NCBI GenBank assembly: GCA_035691185.1
Contig: DASSJN010000092.1
Span: forward strand, 1 to 22,260
Direction of reading: 5' to 3'
Length of the DNA: 22,260 nucleotides
Origin: RPQJ01 sp035691185
GTDB lineage: Bacteria > Pseudomonadota > Gammaproteobacteria > Steroidobacterales > Steroidobacteraceae
Below, in pieces: positions 1 through 6,311 of the stretch (within the stretch, counting starts at the first letter, position 1; the number at the start of each line of letters is the position of its first letter). A program made the position numbers and the translations under genes. The notes below the pieces were generated by a model. The model did not search any database, had not been told where the DNA came from, and saw only the letters and a program-made list of their open reading frames with translations.

Positions 1-734
1 ACGACGTTGGCCGGCGTGCCGCGACGGAGGAACAGCGCCGGCAGCGCCGTGACGATGTGGAAGTGCTCGCCGAGCGGCAGCAGTACCAGGAATGCGCACA
101 CGGTCACCATCTGCGCCCAGTACGAGAACGCGGCGGCTGCCGCGAGCGCAGCCGGCGACCAGTCCGGCACGAGCGTGGACAGCCAGCCGCCGATCGGCGC
201 GTGGGCGCGTTCGTGCGCGATCGCGGGCACCGTGTCCGCGTACTGCGCGAAGCGGAAGGCATCGAACGCGAAGTCGGTGATCATGATGATCGTGATCAGC
301 GACAACACGAGCAGCCCCTCCCTGTTGGGCTCCAGGCGCTGCGGCTTCTGCACGAGCCGGCGATGGAAGGCATAGCCCACGGCCAGCAGCACGCCGACCT
401 CGACGAGGTCCTTCCACAGCGTGAAGAAATCGCCGAGCGGGCCCGTGAATGCGTACTGCTCGTCGAATCCGATCACGATCAGCTGGATCTTGCGCACGAG
501 CAATGACATGAAGCCGAGGAAGATCACCGCGTGCATCACGCCCGGCTTCCACTCCAGAAGGATCATGCGCCGCTGCAGCAGGCCGTTGCCGAGCAGGGAG
601 CCCAGGCGAGCCAGCGGGCGGTCCCAGCGGACCTCGGGCTGCAGGGCGGCGACGATGGCGAGCTTGCGCGCGGTGAAATAGGCGAACGCGGCGAACGCCA
701 CGAGCAGCAGGATGCTGATGCCGATGGGATTCAA
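1..734 (-). CDS. EtfD-like heme/Fe-S membrane reductase, N-terminal part (truncated by window edge)
   Basis: This minus-strand frame stays open for 244 codons and runs off the left edge, so only the N-terminus is visible. The start is a TTG at 734 preceded by GGAGGT about nine bases upstream; no ATG lies nearby in frame. The translation is strongly hydrophobic with several membrane helices (about residues 5-22, 66-80, 110-123, 140-157 and 196-220). Histidines sit at the ends of helices (H68, H124, H224, H226), including a GEHFHIVTALPALFLR stretch typical of nitrate-reductase-gamma-like cytochrome b domains fused to cysteine-rich (Fe-S) CCG domains. In that family (EtfD, HdrD-like) the protein takes electrons from electron transfer flavoprotein to the quinone pool. 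The divergent ETF-QO neighbour supports an ETF-linked role. The Fe-S part lies outside the window, so the exact family is inferred; a stand-alone NarI-like subunit is the alternative. Confidence 0.7.
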   Translation of the reverse strand, partial: MNPIGISILLLVAFAAFAYFTARKLAIVAALQPEVRWDRPLARLGSLLGNGLLQRRMILLEWKPGVMHAVIFLGFMSLLVRKIQLIVIGFDEQYAFTGPLGDFFTLWKDLVEVGVLLAVGYAFHRRLVQKPQRLEPNREGLLVLSLITIIMITDFAFDAFRFAQYADTVPAIAHERAHAPIGGWLSTLVPDWSPAALAAAAAFSYWAQMVTVCAFLVLLPLGEHFHIVTALPALFLRRGTPANV

Positions 735-867
735 GGCTGGCCGACCTCCGCCCGCGAAAGGCCCGTTGGGCCTGCAATGATGCACTGCACTATCACGAGC
801 GGACCCACGATGTACAATTCGGGTTTCCACGGCAGGCCGCGTTCGACGGCGCAACAGGGGACGGTTC
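735..867. promoter_or_regulatory. divergent intergenic region, EtfD-like gene / ETF-QO
   Basis: This 133-base gap separates two divergent genes. A TACAAT hexamer at 813-818 is a fair -10 box for ETF-QO, but no convincing -35 is seen 16-18 bases upstream. GGGGA at 857-861 is the ribosome binding site for ETF-QO. GGAGGT at about 744-749 (minus strand) serves the TTG start of the other gene. No clear operator palindrome was found. Confidence 0.35.
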
Positions 868-2523
868 ATGCAGCGCGAGGCGATGGAGTTCGACGTAGTG
901 ATCGTCGGGGCGGGACCTGCCGGCCTCGCTGCGGCCATCCGCCTGAAACAGCTGGCTGCGTCGGCCGGCAGCGAACTCTCCGTCTGCGTGCTGGAGAAGG
1001 GCTCCGAGGTCGGCGCGCACACGCTCTCCGGCGCCGTGATCGACCCGATCGCGCTCGCGGAATTGTTCCCGGACTGGAAGGAGCGCGGAGCGCCGCTCGA
1101 GACGCCGGTCCAGGAGGACCGCTTCCTCGTGCTCACCCGGGACAAGGCGCACCGGATTCCGAACTGGCTGCTGCCGCCGCTGATGAGCAATCACGGCATG
1201 TACATCGCGAGCCTCGGCAACGTCGTGCGCTGGCTCGCGCAACGGGCCGAGGAACTCGGCGTCGACGTGTTCCCGGGCTTCGCCGCGGCCGAGGTGCTGT
1301 TCAACGCGGACGGCTCGGTCAAGGGCGTCGCGACCGGCGACCTGGGGCTGGGCAAGGACGGCCAGCCGAAGGACTCCTACGCGCCGGGAATGGAGCTGCA
1401 TGCGAAGTACACATTCTTCGCCGAGGGTTGCCGCGGTTCGCTGTCGCAGCAGCTCATGGGGCGGTTCAGCCTGCGCGATGGCGTGGACCCGCAGGTCTAC
1501 GGCCTCGGCGTCAAGGAACTCTGGCAGGTGCCGAAGGAGAAGCATCAGCCCGGCCTCGTGATCCACAGCCAGGGCTGGCCGTTGACCAACGACGCCGGCG
1601 GCGGCTCGTTCCTTTATCACTTCGGGGATGGCCTGATCTCCGTCGGCTTCGTGACCCACCTGAGCTATTCGAATCCGCACCTCTCGCCGTTCGAGGAGAT
1701 GCAGCGCTTCAAGACGCACCCGGCGATGCGCGGGTATTTCGAGGGCGGCAAGCGGATCGGCTACGGTGCGCGCGCGATCAACGAGGGCGGCCTGCAGTCG
1801 ATCCCGAAGCTCGCGTTCCCGGGCGGCGCACTGATCGGTTGCAGCGCGGGCTTCGTGAACCTGCCGCGCATCAAGGGTTCGCACAACGCGATGAAGACCG
1901 GCATGCTCGCCGCCGACGCCGCGTTCGCCGCGCTCGGCCAGGGGCGCGCGCACGACGAACTCGCCGAATATCCGGAAGCCTTCCGCGCCTCCTGGGCGTA
2001 CCGCGACCTGCACACGGTTCGCAACGTGAAGCCTGGACTGAAGTGGGGCCTGTGGCCCGGCACGGTGCACGGCGGCCTGCACATGTGGCTGAACGACCTC
2101 GGCCTGGGCGCCTTGGTGCCGTGGACGCTGCGCCACGACAAGCCCGACAACGCGTCGCTCAAGCCGGCCGCGCAGATGCCGCGCATCGAGTATCCGCGGC
2201 CGGACGGCGTGCTGACGTTCGACCGGCTCTCGTCGGTGTTCCTGTCCGGCACGGCGCACGAGGAAGACCAGCCGGTGCACCTGCGGCTGCGCAACCCGGC
2301 GATCCCGGTCGAAGTGAACCTCGCGCGCTACGGCGGCCCCGAGGCGCGCTACTGCCCGGCGGGCGTGTACGAGTTCGTCGACGCGGAAGGTGGCGGCCAG
2401 CGGCTGCAGATCAACGCGCAGAACTGCGTGCACTGCAAGACCTGCGACATCAAGGACCCGAAGCAGAACATCCACTGGGTCACGCCGGAGGGCGGCGGCG
2501 GACCGAATTACAGTTCGATGTAG
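868..2523 (+). CDS. electron transfer flavoprotein-ubiquinone oxidoreductase (ETF-QO)
   Basis: This enzyme takes electrons from reduced ETF, loaded by acyl-CoA dehydrogenases, and passes them through FAD and a 4Fe-4S cluster to ubiquinone at the inner membrane. The 551-residue product has the usual family length. An FAD Rossmann motif (VGAGPAGLAAA) lies near residues 12-22. The C-terminal cluster ligands are C496, C520, C523 and C526, the last three in NCVHCKTCDIKDP, and the protein ends with the family-typical GGGGPNY. The ATG at 868 has GGGGA six bases upstream. A second ATG at 883, just before the FAD motif, is a possible alternative start. No etfA or etfB lies in the window. A strong hairpin terminator follows. 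Confidence 0.96.
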   Translation: MQREAMEFDVVIVGAGPAGLAAAIRLKQLAASAGSELSVCVLEKGSEVGAHTLSGAVIDPIALAELFPDWKERGAPLETPVQEDRFLVLTRDKAHRIPNWLLPPLMSNHGMYIASLGNVVRWLAQRAEELGVDVFPGFAAAEVLFNADGSVKGVATGDLGLGKDGQPKDSYAPGMELHAKYTFFAEGCRGSLSQQLMGRFSLRDGVDPQVYGLGVKELWQVPKEKHQPGLVIHSQGWPLTNDAGGGSFLYHFGDGLISVGFVTHLSYSNPHLSPFEEMQRFKTHPAMRGYFEGGKRIGYGARAINEGGLQSIPKLAFPGGALIGCSAGFVNLPRIKGSHNAMKTGMLAADAAFAALGQGRAHDELAEYPEAFRASWAYRDLHTVRNVKPGLKWGLWPGTVHGGLHMWLNDLGLGALVPWTLRHDKPDNASLKPAAQMPRIEYPRPDGVLTFDRLSSVFLSGTAHEEDQPVHLRLRNPAIPVEVNLARYGGPEARYCPAGVYEFVDAEGGGQRLQINAQNCVHCKTCDIKDPKQNIHWVTPEGGGGPNYSSM

Positions 2524-2528
2524 ATATG

Positions 2529-2548
2529 AGTGTCCAGTGTTCGTGTCT
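2529..2548. repeat. degenerate heptamer repeat, left arm
   Basis: Immediately after the ETF-QO stop the sequence reads AGTGTCC, AGTGTTC and a shortened GTGTCT. These are reverse complements of the heptamers at 2600-2627, so the two arrays face each other across the terminator hairpin. Confidence 0.6.
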
Positions 2549-2563
2549 AGCGGTTAGTCGAAC

Positions 2564-2591
2564 GAGAAGGCCGGCGACGCCGGCCTTTCTC
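2564..2591. terminator. bidirectional hairpin terminator between convergent genes
   Basis: GAGAAGGCCGGC (2564-2575) pairs with GCCGGCCTTTCTC (2579-2591) around a GAC loop, with one bulged T. The stem has a GC core and an A/T-rich base, with TTCTTACT following on the plus strand. It lies between the convergent ETF-QO and the minus-strand SDR gene, so it probably stops transcription from both sides. Confidence 0.8.
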
Positions 2592-2599
2592 TTCTTACT

Positions 2600-2627
2600 G
2601 AACACTAGACACTAGACACTGAACACT
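2600..2627. repeat. tandem heptamer array, four units
   Basis: Four consecutive seven-base units, GAACACT, AGACACT, AGACACT and GAACACT, end five bases before the stop codon of the minus-strand SDR gene. Two unit types alternate in the pattern A-B-B-A. With the inverted copies at 2529-2548 this could extend the terminator into a larger cruciform. Confidence 0.85.
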
Positions 2628-2632
2628 TGCCT

Positions 2633-3400
2633 TCACCTCGGCGCCATGCGGATCGCGCCGTCGAGACGCACGGTCGCGCCGTTCAGCATCGGGTTCTCCA
2701 CGATCTGACGCACGAATTGCGCGTACTCCTCGGGTTTGCCGAGACGCGGCGGGAACGGCACCTGCTTGCCGAGCGAGTCGCGGGCCTCCTGCGGCAGCGC
2801 GGCCATCATCGGCGTGTAGAAGAGCCCCGGCGCGATCGTGACGACGCGAATGCCGCTCCCCGCGAGTTCACGGGCCATCGGCAGGGTCATGCCGACCACG
2901 CCGCCTTTGGACGCGGCATATGCCACCTGGCCGATCTGGCCGTCGAACGCGGCGACCGACGCGGTCATGACGATCGCGCCGCGCTCGCCCCCGGCGTTCG
3001 GCGCGTTCTTCTGCATCGCTGCGGCCGCTTCCTTGCACACCAGCAGCGTGCCGATCAGGTTGATCTCGATCACCTTGCGGAAGAACTCGCCGGGCATGGG
3101 GCCTTCCTTGCCGACCATGCGCTTCGGCCAGCCGACACCGGCACAGGTCACGGCGAGGTTCAACCCGTCCATCGCCTCCGCGGCGGCCGCCACGGCGGCC
3201 GCGACGGCGGCCTCGGACGTCACGTCGACCTCGTAGAAGGCAGCGGCGCTCCCCAGCGCCTGCACGGCTTCGGCGCCTGCCCGCCCGTTCACGTCGAACA
3301 GCGCGACCCTGCCGCCGCCGCGCACGATCATTTCCGCGCTCGCGAGCCCGAGGCCGGAGGCGCCGCCCGTGACGATGGCCCGCACGTCCTGGATCTGCAT
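2633..3400 (-). CDS. type II 3-hydroxyacyl-CoA dehydrogenase (SDR, 17beta-HSD10-like)
   Basis: This 255-residue short-chain dehydrogenase belongs to the HSD17B10/type II HADH group, which oxidises 3-hydroxyacyl-CoA or 2-methyl-3-hydroxybutyryl-CoA with NAD+ in isoleucine and fatty acid breakdown. The N-terminal cofactor motif is TGGASGLG (about residues 11-18). The usual NNAG is CAGVG here. The catalytic Tyr-x3-Lys is in YAASKGG. The C-terminal half (GLFYTPMM, PFPPRLGKPEEYA, NGATVRLDGAIRM) is characteristic of this group rather than FabG. It is the last gene of an apparent operon with the FabG-like SDR (27-base gap) and thiolase. The start at 3400 has only a weak Shine-Dalgarno sequence. The group is well recognised; the actual substrate is inferred. 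Confidence 0.9.
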   Translation of the reverse strand: MQIQDVRAIVTGGASGLGLASAEMIVRGGGRVALFDVNGRAGAEAVQALGSAAAFYEVDVTSEAAVAAAVAAAAEAMDGLNLAVTCAGVGWPKRMVGKEGPMPGEFFRKVIEINLIGTLLVCKEAAAAMQKNAPNAGGERGAIVMTASVAAFDGQIGQVAYAASKGGVVGMTLPMARELAGSGIRVVTIAPGLFYTPMMAALPQEARDSLGKQVPFPPRLGKPEEYAQFVRQIVENPMLNGATVRLDGAIRMAPR

Positions 3401-3427
3401 CTGCCGTCCGCCGTTGCCGTGATCGCG

Positions 3428-4189
3428 TCAGAGCCGCAAGCCGCCGTCGACGTCGACGCAGCGACCGGTGAAGAAATCGTTCTCCGCGATGTACACGGCA
3501 GTGTGCGCGATCTCGCCGGGCAGGCCGAGGCGCTTGAGCGGCACCGGCGCGGTCATCTTCTCGAGCATTTCGGGCGGCATGCCCGCGAGCAGGTCGGTCT
3601 TGATGAACCCGGGCGCGATCGCGGCCGCACGGACGCCGAACCGCGCGAGTTCCCTGGCCCAGGTCACTGCCATTGCCGTGACGGCCGCCTTGGCCGCCGA
3701 GTAGTTGCTCTGTCCGGCATTGCCCGCGCGCGAAATGCTCGAGATGTTGATGATGGCGCCACCGTTGCCGAGCCGAATCATGCGCTCGGCGCCCTCGCGG
3801 CCGCACAGGAACACGCCTGTCAGGTTGACGTCGATGACGGCCTGCCACTGCGCGAGCGACATCTTGCCGACGACCGCACCGTCCTTGACCTTGACGAGCA
3901 GCGCGTCGCGGATGATCCCCGCGTTGTTGACGAGCACGTCGAGCCGGCCGTGTTGCGCGACGACCTCGTCGAACGCGCGCACGACCTCGTCCTCCTTCGC
4001 CACGTTGAGCGTGTGCGCACTGACCGTGACTCCGCGGCCGGCGAACTCCGCGCGCGTCGCCTCGAGGTCGGCGGGATTCAGGTCGAGCAGCGCGACGTGC
4101 GACCCGCGATCGACGAACGCAGTCGCGATGGCCTTGCCGATCCCGCGCGCGCCGCCCGTGACGACGACGACCTTGCCGTTCAGTTCCAT
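3428..4189 (-). CDS. FabG-like SDR, probable 3-oxoacyl-/acetoacetyl-CoA reductase or 3-hydroxyacyl-CoA dehydrogenase
   Basis: The 253-residue protein is a classical SDR: cofactor motif TGGARGIG (about residues 11-18), NNAG near residue 90, the catalytic serine in NISSIS and Tyr-x3-Lys in NYSAAKAA. It ends with a FabG-like VDVDGGLRL. Family members reduce 3-oxoacyl-ACP or acetoacetyl-CoA with NADPH, or run the reverse reaction in catabolism. Placement 22 bases downstream of a biosynthetic-type thiolase and 27 bases upstream of a type II HADH favours short-chain acyl-CoA metabolism over fatty acid synthesis. A GGGGA lies a few bases before the ATG. The fold is certain; substrate and direction are inferred. 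Confidence 0.88.
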   Translation of the reverse strand: MELNGKVVVVTGGARGIGKAIATAFVDRGSHVALLDLNPADLEATRAEFAGRGVTVSAHTLNVAKEDEVVRAFDEVVAQHGRLDVLVNNAGIIRDALLVKVKDGAVVGKMSLAQWQAVIDVNLTGVFLCGREGAERMIRLGNGGAIINISSISRAGNAGQSNYSAAKAAVTAMAVTWARELARFGVRAAAIAPGFIKTDLLAGMPPEMLEKMTAPVPLKRLGLPGEIAHTAVYIAENDFFTGRCVDVDGGLRL

Positions 4190-4211
4190 GCAGTCCCCGG
4201 TGGGTTCGTGA

Positions 4212-5390
4212 TCAGGCGAGTTCGATGGCGACCGCGCAGGCTTCGCCGCCGCCGATGCACTGCGAGGCGACGCCGCGACGCAGGCCGCGCTTGCGCAACG
4301 CGTGCACGAGCGTCGTGATCAGGCGCGCACCGGTGGCGCCGATCGGGTGACCCATCGCACAGGCGCCGCCGTTCACGTTGACCTTGTCGTGCGGGAGGCC
4401 GAGGTCCTTCATCGCCGCCATGGTCACGCAGGCGAACGCCTCGTTGACCTCGTAGAGATCGACGTCGGCAGTCCTCCAGCCGGCCTTGTCGAGCGCCTTC
4501 TGGATGGAGGGCGCCGGTGCGGTCGTGAACCACTCGGGGGCCTGGGCGTGGCTCGCATACGACACGAGGCGCGCGATCGGCACGACGCCCGCAGCGCGCG
4601 CCGCGGACTCGCTCGCGAGCACGATGGCCGCGGCGCCGTCGGCGATCGACGAGGACGACGCGGCGGTTACCGTGCCGTCCTTGGCGAAGGCAGGTTTGAG
4701 GTTTGCAATCTTCGTCACGTCGACGGTGAACGGCGTCTCGTCCTGCTCGAGGAGTTGCTCGCCCTTGCGCGACTTGATCGTGACCGGGGCGATCTCGGCG
4801 ACGAAGTCGCCTTCCCGGACGGCGCGCTGCGCACGGCGGACCGACTCGGCCGCGAACGCGTCCTGGTGGTCACGGGTGAAGCCGTACCGGACTGCCGTCG
4901 CGTCGGCGAAGCAGCCCATGGCCTTGCCGTCCCAGGGACTCTGCAGGCCGTCGTAGAACATGTGATCGTAGATCTCGCCGTGGCCCATGCGGAAACCGCC
5001 GCGCGCCTTGGTCAGCAGGTACGGCGCGTTCGTCATCGATTCGAGGCCGCCGGCGAGCGCGATCCGGGCGGACCCGGCCCGGATCTGGTCGCCGGCCAGC
5101 ATGATCGCCTTCATGCCGGAGCCGCACATCTTGTTGACCGTCGTCGCAGGCACGCCGAGTGCGATGCCGGCGCCGACGGCGGCCTGGCGCGCCGGCGCCT
5201 GGCCGAGCCCCGCAGGCAGCACGCAGCCGAAGATCACTTCGTCGATCGCGTCCGGTGCGAGTCCCGAGTCGGCGAGCGCTGCCTTGGCCGCCACCGTGCC
5301 GAGTTGCGTCGCACTGACCGAAGCGAGCGCGCCCTGGAAGGCGCCGATCGGGGTGCGGCGAGCCGCGAGAATGACCAGGGATTCAGACAT
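4212..5390 (-). CDS. acetyl-CoA C-acetyltransferase (thiolase)
   Basis: The enzyme interconverts two acetyl-CoA with acetoacetyl-CoA plus CoA, or cleaves short 3-ketoacyl-CoA. From the ATG at 5390 the product has 392 residues. The nucleophile C89 (NKMCGSGM), H348 (GHPIGATG) and C378 (CIGGGEA) fall at the same positions as the catalytic residues of the Zoogloea PhbA thiolase. GAGGT seven bases before 5390 favours this start over the in-frame ATG at 5453, which would add 21 residues lacking family resemblance. It is the first gene of the thiolase-SDR-SDR operon. A candidate promoter (minus strand TTGCGC, 18 bases, TACTAT with its -10 at 5438-5443) lies in the 100-base gap below the TetR gene. 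Read-through from tetR is also possible. Confidence 0.95.
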   Translation of the reverse strand: MSESLVILAARRTPIGAFQGALASVSATQLGTVAAKAALADSGLAPDAIDEVIFGCVLPAGLGQAPARQAAVGAGIALGVPATTVNKMCGSGMKAIMLAGDQIRAGSARIALAGGLESMTNAPYLLTKARGGFRMGHGEIYDHMFYDGLQSPWDGKAMGCFADATAVRYGFTRDHQDAFAAESVRRAQRAVREGDFVAEIAPVTIKSRKGEQLLEQDETPFTVDVTKIANLKPAFAKDGTVTAASSSSIADGAAAIVLASESAARAAGVVPIARLVSYASHAQAPEWFTTAPAPSIQKALDKAGWRTADVDLYEVNEAFACVTMAAMKDLGLPHDKVNVNGGACAMGHPIGATGARLITTLVHALRKRGLRRGVASQCIGGGEACAVAIELA

Positions 5391-5490
5391 GGAGCCGACC
5401 TCAGCAGGAATCAGCGGGCGGAACGAAGGGGTGGGCGATAGTACGCCCCGCACTTTTTGCAGCGCAAGACGACAGAATCCGCAGCCTCGA

Positions 5491-6195
5491 TCAAGCGGAT
5501 GGTTTCGCTTTGCGGCGCGCCCTCGGCCGGGCCGCGGGCGCGGCCGACGACCGCGGCGCCAGGCCGTTCTCCAGCAACTGCACGAACGCGTCGGCCACCT
5601 GCTCGGGGGACAGCGAACGTCCCGCGCGATACCAGTGCGCGATCCAGTTCAGTGCGCCCGCGATGGCAAATGCCGCGAGCTTGGGGTCCTGCACCGCGAT
5701 CGAACCGTCGACGATGCCCGCCTGCAGCAGCTTGCGGATGCCGCGGTCGATCTCGGTCTTGAGCGCTTTGACCTGGCCGCTCAGGTCGGCGCCCAGGTCC
5801 TGGTGTTCGGCGCGTACCATGCACCAGCCGTACTCGGAGGCGATGGCGACCGCGTAGTCGCGGATGACCTCGCGCAGGCGCTCGCGACCCGTGCCGCCGG
5901 CCAGCTCGGCCCGCCGCAGCGCGCCACGAATCGGCTCCAGGCCGGCCAGGAAGCACTCGAACAGCAGCTGTTCCTTGTTCGGCACGTAGTAGTAGACCGT
6001 GGGCTTGGTGACGCCGAGGGCCGCGGCGATGTCGTCGAGCGACGTGTTGTGATACCCGCGCTGGTCGAACGCGCGGGCGGCAGTGCGGATCACCGCGTCG
6101 CGCTTCGAGCCGTGGTCGCGGCGGCGACGTCGGCCGCGCCACGCGTCGGCGGGGTCGGCGGCGGGGCGGGCAGGAGGCTGGGAGGCGTCCGCCAT
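5491..6195 (-). CDS. TetR/AcrR-family transcriptional regulator
   Basis: The 234-residue protein has a basic N-terminal extension, then a TetR helix-turn-helix at about residues 30-77 (AARAFDQRGYHNTSLDDIAAALGVTKPTVYYYVPNK in outline, with recognition helix VTKPTVYYY). The helical ligand-binding domain follows, then an Ala/Arg/Lys-rich tail. Regulators of this type usually repress neighbouring genes and release DNA on binding an effector, often an acyl-CoA when the neighbours are acyl-CoA enzymes. It is divergent from icmF and upstream of thiolase and two SDRs, so both units are candidate targets. The start at 6195 has no good Shine-Dalgarno sequence. Its promoter (TTGAGT, 17 bases, TATGAT, minus strand) overlaps the icmF promoter and the palindromes at 6233-6262, suggesting autoregulation. 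The effector is unknown. Confidence 0.92.
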   Translation of the reverse strand: MADASQPPARPAADPADAWRGRRRRRDHGSKRDAVIRTAARAFDQRGYHNTSLDDIAAALGVTKPTVYYYVPNKEQLLFECFLAGLEPIRGALRRAELAGGTGRERLREVIRDYAVAIASEYGWCMVRAEHQDLGADLSGQVKALKTEIDRGIRKLLQAGIVDGSIAVQDPKLAAFAIAGALNWIAHWYRAGRSLSPEQVADAFVQLLENGLAPRSSAAPAARPRARRKAKPSA

Positions 6196-6207
6196 GCGTG
6201 GAACCGA

Positions 6208-6236
6208 TTGACTGCGGAAGGGACCCTAATCATACT
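6208..6236 (+). promoter_or_regulatory. icmF promoter
   Basis: TTGACT (6208-6213) and CATACT (6231-6236) are separated by exactly 17 bases, giving 5/6 and 4/6 matches to sigma-70 consensus. The predicted start, near 6243, would leave a leader of about 70 bases before the icmF ATG. Confidence 0.6.
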
Positions 6237-6257
6237 GCCAAGTAGAATTCTACTCAA
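6229..6257 (-). promoter_or_regulatory. tetR promoter
   Basis: On the minus strand TTGAGT (6252-6257) and TATGAT (6229-6234) are 17 bases apart, giving 5/6 matches to consensus in both boxes. Its -10 overlaps the -10 of the icmF promoter, so the two polymerases would exclude one another. Confidence 0.6.
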
Positions 6258-6262
6258 CAGTA
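6233..6262. promoter_or_regulatory. tandem TetR operator candidates
   Basis: Two copies of the inverted repeat TACT-N4-AGTA occur at 6233-6244 and 6251-6262, with centres 18 bases apart. The inner half-sites also form a perfect 14-base palindrome, AGTAGAATTCTACT (6241-6254). The array covers the -10 boxes of both divergent promoters, the usual place for TetR-family operators. The assignment to the adjacent TetR protein is inferred from position. Confidence 0.6.
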
Positions 6263-6311
6263 ACTTTTGTCTGCGCGCCTGATCGCGGGCGAGGACTGCA
6301 GGAGACACGAC

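Noticed and set aside
793..2475. 560-codon open frame antisense to ETF-QO
   Set aside because: Its translation is rich in Arg, Ala, His and Val with no recognisable domain, as expected for the mirror of a high-GC gene; ETF-QO fits its family over the whole length.
2627..4318. 563-codon plus-strand frame across the two SDR genes
   Set aside because: It lies opposite two clear SDRs and runs through their intergenic gap; the composition is that of a shadow frame.
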